Positions 7,441 through 16,396 of a stretch of 50,712 bases of DNA are shown here, one piece after another (position 1 is the first letter of the stretch; the number at the start of each line of letters is the position of its first letter). Origin of the DNA: JBBRWO01 sp964388455 (GTDB taxonomy: Bacteria; Actinomycetota; Coriobacteriia; Anaerosomatales; JAAXUF01); NCBI GenBank assembly GCA_964388455.1, contig CAYMAN010000015.1:1-50712 (forward strand), in the 5' to 3' direction. Position numbers and translations under genes: made by a program. The notes beneath the pieces were generated by a model that was not told the DNA's origin, did no database searches, and saw only the letters and a program-made list of their open reading frames with translations.

Positions 7441-8646
7441 TCAGGAGAGTTCGAGCACGAGGCCCGAGAAGAAGGATGCAGCGCCGACCAGAGCTGCAGG
7501 ATCGACCAAGTCGATCGTGTCATCAGGAGTGTGCGCGACCGTAGAGACGTTGAAGAACACATCCGCAGAGGTCACGGCCAGCGCGGGCACGCCATTCTGC
7601 ACCAGCAGCGTGTGGTCGCCCTGCACCCACTGCGGTCCCTCGGCCACGCCAGCACGCTCCATCGCGGCACGCACTGCCACCTCCACGCGCGGCGAGAGCC
7701 CATAGAGCGATACCTCCGTCTGCGCGCCGGCGAACCCTGCACCGTCGATGTTGCAGCCGAGCAGGATGTCGCCCAGACGTTCCTTGTTCTCGGCGAGGTA
7801 ACGCATCTGACCGGCGGGCGCGTAGTAGTCCTCGCCGTTGAACGGCACAAGCTCGATGCTCGGGCCGCCGTGGTACTCGGCGAGCAACTCGGCGAGGCCG
7901 AGCAGCACCGCCACACCTGTCGCGTTGTCGAGCGCGCCGGGTGTCCCGTCCTTTGAGTCGATGTGCGCGAAGAAGCAGATGCGCCCCTCCCCCGTGCCGG
8001 CCCGCGTCGCCACAACGTGCTGCGCCTGGGCGGGAATCCGTCGCGAGTCGATTTGCAGTGCGACACGCTCTCCCACAGCCGTGAGCAGCGCCTCGCCCTC
8101 GACGTCGGTCAGATACGCGTTGGGGATGTCGAAGTCGCCGTCCTCGAAGAGCGGGAAAGGATACGCGCCACCCGCAAGCTCGGGATTGCGCCCCGTGGCC
8201 GCGATGACCGCGACCGGCGCCTGTCGCTCGATCGCGCGGATGATTCGCCGATGCGACTCGGGGTTGTAAAACACGAAGTTCTTGGGCATCAGCTGCTCTG
8301 CCGTGATGGCCCCGTGAAGCAGCAGAACCGTGTCCGAGAAGTCGCCCGACTCAAGCTCCTCCACGGACGACACTGCGGCCAGTCGCGCCCGGGCTCTGAC
8401 CGGCAGCGAGTACGGCCCCACGTGTAGCGACTGCACCACCCCGCGCACCTCGACCGACGCGGCCGCGGTCTGCGGCTCCCACTCAAGGCATTCCATCTCT
8501 GTCACCTCGACGGAGAAGCCGTGCGCAGCCGCGCACTCCGCAAAGTATGCCGTGGCGTCACGATTTCCCGGACCGCCGACGTGGCGGTCCGGGAACGTGG
8601 TGCAGAGTCGAACCAGATGGGCCCTGATGCTCGATTCGATCGACAC
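7441..8646 (-). CDS. M28-family aminopeptidase (Zn-dependent)
   Basis: A 401-residue protein with the co-catalytic zinc ligands of peptidase family M28 in order: FFAHIDSKDG (His, Asp of the HxD type), PGALDNATGVAVLL (bridging Asp), VPFNGEDYYAP (Glu base and ligand), CNIDGAGF (Asp) and VAHTPDDTIDLVD (final His). An inserted region between about residues 60 and 190 carries PA-like strands (DTVLLLHGAIT). There is no signal peptide, so action in the cytoplasm on peptides is likely. The start is GTG 8646 without a strong ribosome binding site. It follows the small winged-helix gene by 16 bases and may be co-transcribed with it. Confidence 0.88.
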   Translation of the reverse strand: MSIESSIRAHLVRLCTTFPDRHVGGPGNRDATAYFAECAAAHGFSVEVTEMECLEWEPQTAAASVEVRGVVQSLHVGPYSLPVRARARLAAVSSVEELESGDFSDTVLLLHGAITAEQLMPKNFVFYNPESHRRIIRAIERQAPVAVIAATGRNPELAGGAYPFPLFEDGDFDIPNAYLTDVEGEALLTAVGERVALQIDSRRIPAQAQHVVATRAGTGEGRICFFAHIDSKDGTPGALDNATGVAVLLGLAELLAEYHGGPSIELVPFNGEDYYAPAGQMRYLAENKERLGDILLGCNIDGAGFAGAQTEVSLYGLSPRVEVAVRAAMERAGVAEGPQWVQGDHTLLVQNGVPALAVTSADVFFNVSTVAHTPDDTIDLVDPAALVGAASFFSGLVLELS

Positions 8647-8662
8647 GCTTGCCGGCCGAGAT

Positions 8663-8839
8663 CTACGCCGGCTGCCAGAAGCACCGCTTGGGCGATACGA
8701 TCTCGCCGGACTTCTTGAGGTCGGCCATCGCCTTGTCGACGTCCTTGCGATCCAGCCCGGTGGCCTCGACGATCTTGCCCGCGTTCAGCGGCTCACCTGC
8801 AGCCGTCATACACTCAAGAACCTGCTGTTTCGCGTCCAT
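8663..8839 (-). CDS. Small winged-helix DNA-binding-like protein
   Basis: 58 residues starting at ATG 8839 after GGGAG. The sequence MDAKQQVLECMTAAGEPLNA, then GKIVEATGLDRKDVDKAMADL and SGEIVSPKRCFWQPA fits a minimal three-helix winged-helix domain with a short beta wing. Similar stand-alone proteins are annotated as transcriptional regulators in archaea and clostridia. No effector domain is present. It might regulate the downstream peptidase, but this is inference only. Confidence 0.75.
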   Translation of the reverse strand: MDAKQQVLECMTAAGEPLNAGKIVEATGLDRKDVDKAMADLKKSGEIVSPKRCFWQPA

Positions 8840-8957
8840 GTGTGTCTCCCTTCGATGATGGTCACAGGGAGAATACCCGACCGCTCTGATGTCCAGTCGA
8901 CCTGACTCGTGCTGTGCGCAGCCGTTGCACGCGAGTTTGTTCACGAGCCAGTCGAAG

Positions 8958-9917
8958 CTAGCGCCAGGAACGTGGCCATTGCCCCAGGAATACGGCGCGC
9001 GTGAAGGCGGCGCGCTCGATCACCAGCGTGAGCAACGTGGCCACCACCATAACGAGCGCCCACGACACCGCGGCGCCCAGCCACCCCGTGCCGACGATCA
9101 GGAACGGAAGCACGACCATCTGCCAGCCATATAGTCCCAGCGTCTTCTGCCCCACGAAACCCAGAGGCCACAGCACCCTCGCGGGTAGCAGTCCAAAGAT
9201 CGCCCACGACGCCCCCATGCCCGCCAGCGCCGTCGCGAACCGCACACCCACACCGGGAGGCGCCCACAGCAGCAACGCCGGAAAGGCCACGAGACTGCAG
9301 ACCGCGACCCACACATCCAGCCGCGCCAGCTTCGCCCGGTGCTTCGCAACCAGATAGCCGAGGATGAAGAACGGATAGAGCCACGTGATCTTGTCGAGAC
9401 CGAACGCCGTGGTCGTTCCAATGAGCAACGTCGCACCCATCACAACGGCGCCAGCACCGAGCCAGCGATCATCCGTGCTCACCAAGCGGACGCCGGTGAA
9501 GAGCACGAACAGCCAGAAGAGCAGCCACAGAAACCACATCTGCATGCCCGCGTGCGGGTCAGCGAGTGCCTGCCCCAGCCGCGGGAGCCACGCCGAGGGC
9601 GGGTAGTGTCGAATAGGCAGTTCGACGAGAATCCACGCCACATATGGCACAAGCAACGCGCGCGCCTTGCCCCGGACGAAACGTACGGGACGCGTGCCTT
9701 CTCGGCCAAAGAGGACGTAGCCCGAGAGGAACGTGAACAGCGGCATGTTGAAGGTGATCATGATGTCGACGGTGCGAGGCGACAGGTCGCGAAACTCGGG
9801 ACGGAGCCCGAGCACATGGGTGAGCACCACGAGCCCCATCGCATAGAGCTTGAGCGCGTCGATGAGGTCGTTGCGATCCGCGGGTCGGGGCGGTGCGCTG
9901 GGGTCGGCCGAAGCCAT
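8958..9917 (-). CDS. Acyltransferase family 3 integral membrane protein
   Basis: 319 residues with about ten hydrophobic segments. The family hallmark near the N-terminus is present: a short basic stretch then NDLIDALKLYAMGLVVLTHV with the conserved histidine, followed by FNMPLFTFLSGYVLFGRE, where an arginine-rich cytoplasmic loop (RPVRFVRGKARALL) comes next. Family members (OafA/YrhL-like) transfer acyl groups to surface glycans. ATG 9917 follows AGAGGAT. It lies 14 bases after a CDP-glycerol phosphotransferase gene, which suggests O-acylation of the same polymer. Confidence 0.88.
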   Translation of the reverse strand: MASADPSAPPRPADRNDLIDALKLYAMGLVVLTHVLGLRPEFRDLSPRTVDIMITFNMPLFTFLSGYVLFGREGTRPVRFVRGKARALLVPYVAWILVELPIRHYPPSAWLPRLGQALADPHAGMQMWFLWLLFWLFVLFTGVRLVSTDDRWLGAGAVVMGATLLIGTTTAFGLDKITWLYPFFILGYLVAKHRAKLARLDVWVAVCSLVAFPALLLWAPPGVGVRFATALAGMGASWAIFGLLPARVLWPLGFVGQKTLGLYGWQMVVLPFLIVGTGWLGAAVSWALVMVVATLLTLVIERAAFTRAVFLGQWPRSWR

Positions 9918-9931
9918 CGGCGGATCCTCTA

Positions 9932-11056
9932 CTAGTGCTTGGACAGGAACTCGACGAAGCGAGTGCTGGCGGATCCGTCAGCGTACTGGCACTCGCGCTC
10001 GATGAAGCCGTCGTAGGCCGAGAGGTCGAACTCCTCGGCCAGGATCAGGTTCGCGACATCATCGGGATGATACGCGAACGCACCGATCATCTGGGCACGG
10101 TAGTCCATGTACAATCCCGGGTCGACTGCGTACTCATCCAGGTCGTCGACGAGCAGAATCATGGGCTTGCGCAGCAGCGCGTACTCGATGATGGACGAGG
10201 AGTAGTCGGTCACGAGTATGTCAGTGACAGTGAAGAGCTCGTTGATATCGAACTCATCGCTGATCACCGCGTCGTAACCGTGAGCGTCGATCAGGCTCGC
10301 GTCGAAGACCGGGTGCAGCTTATGGACGAGTGCGTAGTCCGCCGGGAGCGCCGCGCGCAAGGCAACCGCGTCCAAGCGCTGACCGGGTCGCTTCTCCAGA
10401 CCGTGACCGCGAAACGTCGGCGCGTACACGACCACCTTGCGACCGACAAGCTCGGGATGCGCCTCGAAGATGCGGCGCCGGGCCTCTGCCATTCCCTCGG
10501 CATCGAAGAAGAAGTCGGTGCGTGCGACGCCCAATGGCAGAACACGGTCCTCGGGTGTGCGCAATGCTGAGGCGTACGGCTTGATCGCGACATCGGATCC
10601 CACGATCACGTAGTCATAGTACTTGTGGATGAATCGGCTTTCGACCTCGCGACTGGGCACATGAACATCTACGCCGAACACCTTGAGCGCTCCGGCCGCA
10701 TGCCAAACCTGAAAGACCTCGGTTCCGCGACGGTGCGGGCCGACGTGAATCGGCAAGTACGCATTGTCGACGATGAAGTAGCGAGCCGTTGCGAGGTGAT
10801 ACGCGCCGCGCACCATCCTGAAGAAGTAGGCGATCTTGCCAGGCAGGTCATAGGAGTAGCGCTCAAGCAACAACACCGACTTCAAGTCGGGTCGCTGCTG
10901 GCGAATCGCCTCAAACAGATACAGCAGGTTACCCTCGAGGTGTTCCGCGCGCGCGGAAGCGAAGACGACCTTGTCCTGCCGTATCGGCAGTAGGCAACAG
11001 GCGAGATAGGCCCCGCGCAGCCAGATCGCGGAGAGGACGTACTCGAGCCAGGTCAT
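9932..11056 (-). CDS. CDP-glycerol/CDP-ribitol glycerophosphotransferase family (TagB/TagF-like)
   Basis: 374 residues. The C-terminal family motifs are clear: VWHAAGALKVFGV, VVYAPTFRGHG, LVHKLHPVF and the donor-binding TDYSSSIIEYALLRKPMIL. The N-terminus has a short hydrophobic segment (VLSAIWLRGAYLACCLLPI) that may attach it to the membrane, as in TagB/TagF. Family enzymes add polyol-phosphate units from CDP-glycerol or CDP-ribitol. ATG 11056 overlaps the SDR stop by ATGA, so translation is probably coupled to the CDP-polyol synthesis genes; ribitol is therefore the more likely donor, by inference. Confidence 0.88.
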   Translation of the reverse strand: MTWLEYVLSAIWLRGAYLACCLLPIRQDKVVFASARAEHLEGNLLYLFEAIRQQRPDLKSVLLLERYSYDLPGKIAYFFRMVRGAYHLATARYFIVDNAYLPIHVGPHRRGTEVFQVWHAAGALKVFGVDVHVPSREVESRFIHKYYDYVIVGSDVAIKPYASALRTPEDRVLPLGVARTDFFFDAEGMAEARRRIFEAHPELVGRKVVVYAPTFRGHGLEKRPGQRLDAVALRAALPADYALVHKLHPVFDASLIDAHGYDAVISDEFDINELFTVTDILVTDYSSSIIEYALLRKPMILLVDDLDEYAVDPGLYMDYRAQMIGAFAYHPDDVANLILAEEFDLSAYDGFIERECQYADGSASTRFVEFLSKH

Positions 11057-11766
11057 TTCCCGGGTGAGGGCTTCTGCCTCACTATGAGGTTCTGTCCGTC
11101 GAGGCATGATTCCGCATCAGAGAGCAGTGATGCGATCACGTCCGCGACGTGCTCGGGCTGCATGATCGTGCTCGGGTCCTCCTCGGGAGCGAGCTTCTTG
11201 CGGAGCTCAGTGGCGCAACGCCCGGGTGAGATGCTGTAGACCTTGATCTGGTACTCGGCGAGCTCGTCAGAGAGTGTGTTCGACATGGAGATGACCGAGG
11301 CCTTGGACGCCGAGTACGCAAGCCATCCCGGCCGAGAGGTGACGCCCGCTGTGGAGGCGACGTTCACGATCTTCGAGGGGCGGTGCCGCATGTAGCGCAC
11401 GCACTCACGGGTCAGGACCATCGGCGCGAACACGTTGACGGTGAACGTCATAAGGATGTCATCGGTCGTGGTGTCGAGCAGGGCATCGGGCGCGGCGTAC
11501 CCGGCGATGTTGAGCAGCGCGTCGATGGAACCGAACTCCTCGTGCACGCCCTCGACGACCTTGCAGATGCCGTCGAGGTCCGCGAGGTCGTACGGTATGG
11601 CCTTGACCGTGGTCTGGGATGTGTCCATCAGCGCGATGGTCTCGGCCAAGCCGGACTCACTGCGCGCGATGAGCGCTATGTTTGTGAACGCGGGGTCGCG
11701 GCTGAGCTTGACGGCGGTTGCACGACCAATGCCCTGACTCGCCCCGGTGATGATGCATGTTTTCAT
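11053..11766 (-). CDS. Short-chain dehydrogenase/reductase, probable CDP-ribitol pathway reductase
   Basis: 237 residues with the classical SDR pattern: cofactor loop TGASQGIGRA at residues 6-15, NIAGYA (NAG-like), and a catalytic Ser-Tyr-Lys (VASTAGVTS, then LAYSASKASV). It directly follows an IspD-like cytidylyltransferase with ATGA overlap. In Haemophilus Acs1/Bcs1 the same two domains are fused in one protein that reduces ribulose 5-phosphate and makes CDP-ribitol; here they would be split. Alternative substrates cannot be excluded. It is downstream-coupled to a polyol-phosphate transferase. Confidence 0.85.
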   Translation of the reverse strand: MKTCIITGASQGIGRATAVKLSRDPAFTNIALIARSESGLAETIALMDTSQTTVKAIPYDLADLDGICKVVEGVHEEFGSIDALLNIAGYAAPDALLDTTTDDILMTFTVNVFAPMVLTRECVRYMRHRPSKIVNVASTAGVTSRPGWLAYSASKASVISMSNTLSDELAEYQIKVYSISPGRCATELRKKLAPEEDPSTIMQPEHVADVIASLLSDAESCLDGQNLIVRQKPSPGK

Positions 11767-12458
11767 GAATCCAGCGTTCTGCCGAGTACGTATTCGCTGT
11801 ATATCGCCTCGCCGATCGTGAGATCGGTCGGGTCGGTGATCTTGATGTTCTTCTCGGAGCCCTCTAGGATGCGAACCTTCCCTGTCCCGTAGTGGAAGAT
11901 CATGCTCGCGTCCTCGGTGAACTCGCGACCCTCTTCGCACGCGAGCTCGTGTGCTTTACGCAACGCCTCGGCGTTGAACTTCTGTGGGAGTTGGACGTTG
12001 ACGAGGGTTGATCGTTCGATGGTGCCCTCGACGTACTCGTTGCCGCAAAGAACGGTGAACGGAATACGCGTCCCGTAGATGGCATTCTCGTGCTCGCAGT
12101 CGATGAGGGCCTGGAACTCCTCGGTCAGCACGAACGGTCTGACCGCTTCGTGGATCACGATGCGGTCGCAGTCGGTCATCTGCTTCAGGCCCATGTGCAC
12201 CGACTCCTGCCGAGTGACGCCGCCCTCGATACAGCAGAAGCGGTCCTCGAGGTTTCGATGCTTGAGAAGCGCGCGCGTCCGTTCCACGAACTCAGTGGGA
12301 CAGGTGATGATCACGCGATCGAGCGAGGCCAGTCGTTCGACCTTCTCGAGCACGTGAACGATGATCGGCTTGCCCGCGAGAATGATGAACTGCTTGGGGA
12401 TCGGTTGCCCCATGCGCTTCCCCACGCCACCAGCCAGAATAATCATTCCGGTCTTCAT
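11763..12458 (-). CDS. IspD/TarI-like cytidylyltransferase (likely CDP-ribitol or CDP-polyol synthesis)
   Basis: 231 residues with the nucleotidyltransferase signature AGGVGKRMGQPIPKQF at the N-terminus, EGGVTRQESVHMGL and VIHEAVRPFV. In true IspD the last motif is HDAARPF; the HEAVRPF form and the neighbours (SDR, polyol-phosphate transferases, TagGH) favour a ribitol-phosphate cytidylyltransferase (TarI/Acs1 type) over isoprenoid synthesis. ATG 12458 begins MKTGMIILAGG. It heads the leftward unit 12458-8958. An IspD role cannot be wholly ruled out from sequence alone. Confidence 0.85.
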   Translation of the reverse strand: MKTGMIILAGGVGKRMGQPIPKQFIILAGKPIIVHVLEKVERLASLDRVIITCPTEFVERTRALLKHRNLEDRFCCIEGGVTRQESVHMGLKQMTDCDRIVIHEAVRPFVLTEEFQALIDCEHENAIYGTRIPFTVLCGNEYVEGTIERSTLVNVQLPQKFNAEALRKAHELACEEGREFTEDASMIFHYGTGKVRILEGSEKNIKITDPTDLTIGEAIYSEYVLGRTLDS

Positions 12459-12529
12459 CACATGCACCCGCCTACTGGAAGAATCCACGTTTGCTGCCCC
12501 CGAACCGCGATACTGCGGCATCGGGCCAG

Positions 12530-12540
12530 TATAGATTATA
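12530..12540 (-). promoter_or_regulatory. Candidate -10 element for the leftward CDP-polyol operon
   Basis: A perfect TATAAT lies at 12540-12535 on the minus strand, about 77 bases upstream of the cytidylyltransferase start. The same AT-rich island reads TATAGA on the plus strand toward the exporter genes. No good -35 hexamer was found for either direction. Confidence 0.35.
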
Positions 12541-12616
12541 TCGAGCTCAGCTGGCCTGAAGCCCGGGATCAACTCGGTTCCGCGCAGGTTTCACATCGGA
12601 AACAGAATGGGGGACA

Positions 12617-13504
12617 ATGATTCAGGTGCTGGATACTGGCGCCCGCGCGGCATACGTCGCAATCTCAACGCCGAGGAGCCCCACCACCGTGATCACCGCC
12701 TTCCACGATCTACTGCGCCTCTTCAGGAGCAACGCACGGAATGTGAAGAGAACCTACGCGATGGCGCTGGTGATGCTGAACAAGCGGCACAGCGGCTCGG
12801 CGTTGGGCGTCACGTGGGCACTGGTCAAGCCGCTCATCTTCATCACCGCACTCTGGTTCGCGGTGGCGGTGGGGATTCGACAGGGTGCCACCGCCAACGG
12901 CGTACCCTACATCCTGTGGCTTCTTCCGAGCATGATGGCGTGGAACTTCATCTCGGACTCACTGGTCATCGGAGGTTCGGCGGTTCGCTCGAACAGCCAG
13001 TTCGTCACCAAGCTCGTGTACCCGATCGAAACGCTGCCCGTGTCTGAGGTGCTTTCACTGCTCTTCGTCCACCTGATGCTGATGGGCATCACGGTCGCGA
13101 TCTTCGTGGTGTCCGGCTTCGGGCTGAGCGTCTATTTCTTGCAGCTGCCGTACTTCATTCTCTGCACGATCACGTTCACCGTGGTCATGGCCACCATGCT
13201 ATCTGCGCTGACGGCTATCAGCAGCGACATACTGCACGGCGTGAAATCGGTCACCACGTTCCTGTTCTGGCTTTCGCCCGTTTTGTGGTCCACGGACAGC
13301 CTGTCCGGACTCCTGCTCCTGTTTGTGAAGGCGAATCCGATCGCCTACCTCCTAGAGGGATACCGTGCGGCGCTTGTAACTCGGCACTGGTTCTACGAGG
13401 ACATGGGCTACACCCTGTACTTCTGGGCGCTCATGACGATCCTCGCGCTGTTGACAAGCTTCATCTTCTCGCGACTCGAGCCTGAGTTCGCCGACGTGCT
13501 GTAA
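12617..13504 (+). CDS. ABC-2 type polysaccharide/teichoic acid export permease (TagG-like)
   Basis: 295 residues with six hydrophobic segments, including LIFITALWFAVAVGI, YILWLLPSMMAWNFISDSLV, LLFVHLMLMGITVAIFVV and the last LYFWALMTILALLTSFIFSR. The pattern NKRHSGSALGVTWALVKPL before the first helix is typical of TagG/Wzm permeases. ATG 12617 is preceded by GGGGG; the first 30 residues are less conserved and a later start is possible. It is followed 13 bases later by the ATPase subunit. It probably flips an undecaprenyl-linked polymer across the membrane. Confidence 0.9.
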   Translation: MIQVLDTGARAAYVAISTPRSPTTVITAFHDLLRLFRSNARNVKRTYAMALVMLNKRHSGSALGVTWALVKPLIFITALWFAVAVGIRQGATANGVPYILWLLPSMMAWNFISDSLVIGGSAVRSNSQFVTKLVYPIETLPVSEVLSLLFVHLMLMGITVAIFVVSGFGLSVYFLQLPYFILCTITFTVVMATMLSALTAISSDILHGVKSVTTFLFWLSPVLWSTDSLSGLLLLFVKANPIAYLLEGYRAALVTRHWFYEDMGYTLYFWALMTILALLTSFIFSRLEPEFADVL

Positions 13505-13517
13505 GGAGGAGACGTAG

Positions 13518-14723
13518 ATGGATTGCGCGGTTCGCGTGAGCGGCCTTACCAAGTCATACAAGATCTACGATTCCTCCCTCGATCGCGCTCTCGCGCCGTT
13601 CAGGCGCAGGGATCACGCGAGGCGCTTCAACGCACTTACCGACGTCACCGTCGACTTTCCGCGCGGTGAGGTCATCGCGATTCTCGGCAAGAACGGGTCG
13701 GGCAAGTCCACGCTGCTCAAGATCATCACGGGCGTCGCGCATCAGACCCGTGGCGACATCGAGGTGGACGGCCGGGTCTCGGCGATGCTCGAACTGACGA
13801 GCGGATTCGACCCCGAGCTCACCGGCGTGGAGAACATCTACCTGCGAGCGCTCGCGCTGGGAATCCCGCGTGATGAAGCCGACGCGCGCAAAGACGAGAT
13901 CATCGCCTTCGCCGACATCGGCGACCATATTCATCAGCCGCTGCGCACCTACTCAAGCGGCATGAAGGCGCGCCTCGGCTTCGCGGTGAGCGTAAGCGTC
14001 GATCCGGACATCCTCATCGTGGACGAGGTCCTCGCTGTGGGCGACGACATCTTCAAGCTCAAGTGCATCGAGAAGATGGAGCAGTTCCGTCGCGAGGGCA
14101 AGACGATTCTGTTTGTGAGCCACGCGCTGTTCACGGTGAAGGCGTTCTGCACCAAGGCGCTCTGGATCAACGATGGCGTCGTCATGGAGTACGGCGAGTT
14201 GGGACCGGTCGTACTGGCCTACGAGGATTTCCTCAAGCGAGAGCGCGGCAAGCAGAAGACCTTGAAGGCCTCCGCGCTCGAGGACGGCTCCTCTCCGCCC
14301 TCCGAGAAGAGCGACGTGCTCGAGGTCACCAGCTTCCGAATGTTCGACGGAAACGACGTGAACACACGGCTGTTCGACTACGGTGACGACATCCACTTCG
14401 AGTTCACCTACGAGGTCAAGCGGCCCATCGAGAAGCTCACGTTCTGCTACACCATTCGCAACGCCGAGCAGCTCGAGGTCTACATGGCCGACAAGCAGAA
14501 CCCCGCCAACGTGGTCTCATCCGAGATTGGCGTCCACCGACTGAAGGTGCGGCTCAAGGCTCCTCGGCTTCTGGGCGGCGAGTACCTCCTCTCCGGCGAG
14601 CTGTGGAACAACGATGCCGGGTTCTACGTGGGGTACTCGAACAAGCGGCCGTTCCAGATCCGCCAGTCTGACTTCCTGGGTACTGGCATCACCCACGTGG
14701 ACTACGAGTTCGAGAACGAATGA
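13518..14723 (+). CDS. ABC exporter ATPase with C-terminal Wzt-like domain (TagH-like)
   Basis: 401 residues. Walker A is GKNGSGKST, the signature is YSSGMKARLGFA and Walker B is ILIVDEVLAVGD, all within the first 230 residues; an H-loop follows (FVSHALFTV). The remaining ~150 residues form a beta-rich domain (FEFTYEVKRPIEKLTF, LGGEYLLSGELWNN) like the Wzt C-terminal carbohydrate-binding domain that selects the exported glycan. A strong GGAGG precedes ATG 13518. The gene partners the permease just upstream and overlaps the next gene by ATGA. Confidence 0.92.
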   Translation: MDCAVRVSGLTKSYKIYDSSLDRALAPFRRRDHARRFNALTDVTVDFPRGEVIAILGKNGSGKSTLLKIITGVAHQTRGDIEVDGRVSAMLELTSGFDPELTGVENIYLRALALGIPRDEADARKDEIIAFADIGDHIHQPLRTYSSGMKARLGFAVSVSVDPDILIVDEVLAVGDDIFKLKCIEKMEQFRREGKTILFVSHALFTVKAFCTKALWINDGVVMEYGELGPVVLAYEDFLKRERGKQKTLKASALEDGSSPPSEKSDVLEVTSFRMFDGNDVNTRLFDYGDDIHFEFTYEVKRPIEKLTFCYTIRNAEQLEVYMADKQNPANVVSSEIGVHRLKVRLKAPRLLGGEYLLSGELWNNDAGFYVGYSNKRPFQIRQSDFLGTGITHVDYEFENE

Positions 14724-16396
14724 GCCTGACACCGGAATCCACGTCGATCGATCCGCACGCCGCAACCTCCCGGATCGTCATAGACGCCATCGAGTGGCGG
14801 CGCGTGCGCATGCGCCTCGTCGGACGCTTCATCGACTCGACCGCGCGCGACGCCCTGGGCGTGTCACCCGAGTTCTTCGTGATGAACGACGTCACGGGCC
14901 AGCGTGTGACGCTGCCGGGGGTCACGTGTGAGGACATGCGCGTCGTCATCGACTGTAATGCGATGCGTCTGGACGGTCAGGATCCCCTGACGGCCGGTAC
15001 CTGGTCACTCTTCGCCTGCGGCGCCGATGCCGATGCCGATGAGGAACCGATTCCCGTCGGCGTGGCCGGTGAGATCGCCGTCCCCTCCCAATGCTACGGT
15101 GGCGACTTCACAACGGACGCTTACAGCTACCGGGTTTTGCCGAGCACCCGGCCCGGCACCGGCCAGTTCGCTCTCGCCATCGACTACCAGCGCGCGCCGA
15201 GGAAGCCAAAGCCCCCGGGCATGGCCGGGCTCAAACGCGACACACGCAGCCTGATGCGCCGCCTGAGGAAGACCGTGTTCTCGGCGACGTACAAGACCTC
15301 GAGGCGACTGGTCCGCAAGAACGGACGTCGAATTCTGTTCACCTCGGACTCACGATCCGGGCTCTCGGGCAACCTGGAGCTCATCCACGCGCGCATGATA
15401 GAGCGCGGCCTCGATCGCGACTACCAGCTCACCACCGCGTTCAAGTCGAGCATCGTCGCGAGGCGACCGCTTCTGGACAAGTTCAAGCTGCCATACCAGC
15501 TCGCGACGGCCGACGTGATTCTCCTGGACGACTTCCACCCCCTGCTCTACCAGGTGCCCTTCGCACCGGAGGTGCGCATCATCCAGCTGTGGCACGCGAG
15601 CGGCGCGTTCAAGACGGTCGGCTACAGCCGCGTGGGGAAGAAGGGCGGTCCCTCCCCCTTCGCCAAGTCGCACAAGAACTACACCCACGCGATCGTCAGC
15701 TCCGAGCACGACGTGCCCTTCTACGCCGAGGCGTTCGGGCTGCCCGAGGAGCGTGTCGTGGCGACCGGAATCCCGCGTATGGACCTCTTCTTCGACGAGG
15801 AGTACAAGACTCGCGCGATCGAATCGGTCTACTCGGCGATGCCGGAGCTGCGCGACTCGCGAGTGATTCTGTTCGCGCCGACTTTTCGTGGCTCAGGCCC
15901 AAGCACCGCCTACTACGACTTCGATCAGCTCGACCTGCCGGCGCTCTACGAGCTGTGTGTTGAGCAGGAGGCCGTCTTCGTCTTCAAGATGCACCCGTTT
16001 GTTCGCGAGACGATCGACATTCCCGAGGAGTTCGTCGATCGCTTTGTCGACGCCACGACCGTGCGTGAGATCAACGATCTGCTGCTCGTCGCCGACCTTG
16101 TGATCACTGACTACTCATCGCTCGTCTTCGAGTACTCGACGCTGAAGCGACCGATGCTCTTCTTCGCCTACGACCTCGACGAGTACGTCGCCAGCCGCGA
16201 CTTCTACGAGGAGTTCACTGCGTTCGTCCCCGGCAAGATCGTCAGAACGTTCTCGGCGCTGCTCGAGGCGCTGCGCACCGGTGACTTCGAAGCCGAGAAA
16301 GTCGAGCGGTTCGCAGCAGAACACCTGCGCTATTTTGATGCCGGCTCGACCGATCGCGTGATCGATCAACTGATCTTGGGACGCGAGGCCTCATGA
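14720..16396 (+). CDS. CDP-glycerol/ribitol phosphotransferase with extra N-terminal domain
   Basis: 558 residues. The first ~170 residues form a beta-rich region (VIDAIEWRRVRMRLVGRFID ... YRVLPSTRPGTGQFALA) not typical of the minimal enzyme; it may bind the acceptor. The C-terminal part carries the polyol-phosphotransferase motifs LWHASGAFKTVGYS, LFAPTFRGSG, FVFKMHPFV and ITDYSSLVFEYSTLKRPML. ATG overlaps the ATPase stop. The enzyme probably extends or primes a polyol-phosphate chain at the cytoplasmic face before export by the TagGH-like pair. Confidence 0.88.
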   Translation: MSLTPESTSIDPHAATSRIVIDAIEWRRVRMRLVGRFIDSTARDALGVSPEFFVMNDVTGQRVTLPGVTCEDMRVVIDCNAMRLDGQDPLTAGTWSLFACGADADADEEPIPVGVAGEIAVPSQCYGGDFTTDAYSYRVLPSTRPGTGQFALAIDYQRAPRKPKPPGMAGLKRDTRSLMRRLRKTVFSATYKTSRRLVRKNGRRILFTSDSRSGLSGNLELIHARMIERGLDRDYQLTTAFKSSIVARRPLLDKFKLPYQLATADVILLDDFHPLLYQVPFAPEVRIIQLWHASGAFKTVGYSRVGKKGGPSPFAKSHKNYTHAIVSSEHDVPFYAEAFGLPEERVVATGIPRMDLFFDEEYKTRAIESVYSAMPELRDSRVILFAPTFRGSGPSTAYYDFDQLDLPALYELCVEQEAVFVFKMHPFVRETIDIPEEFVDRFVDATTVREINDLLLVADLVITDYSSLVFEYSTLKRPMLFFAYDLDEYVASRDFYEEFTAFVPGKIVRTFSALLEALRTGDFEAEKVERFAAEHLRYFDAGSTDRVIDQLILGREAS

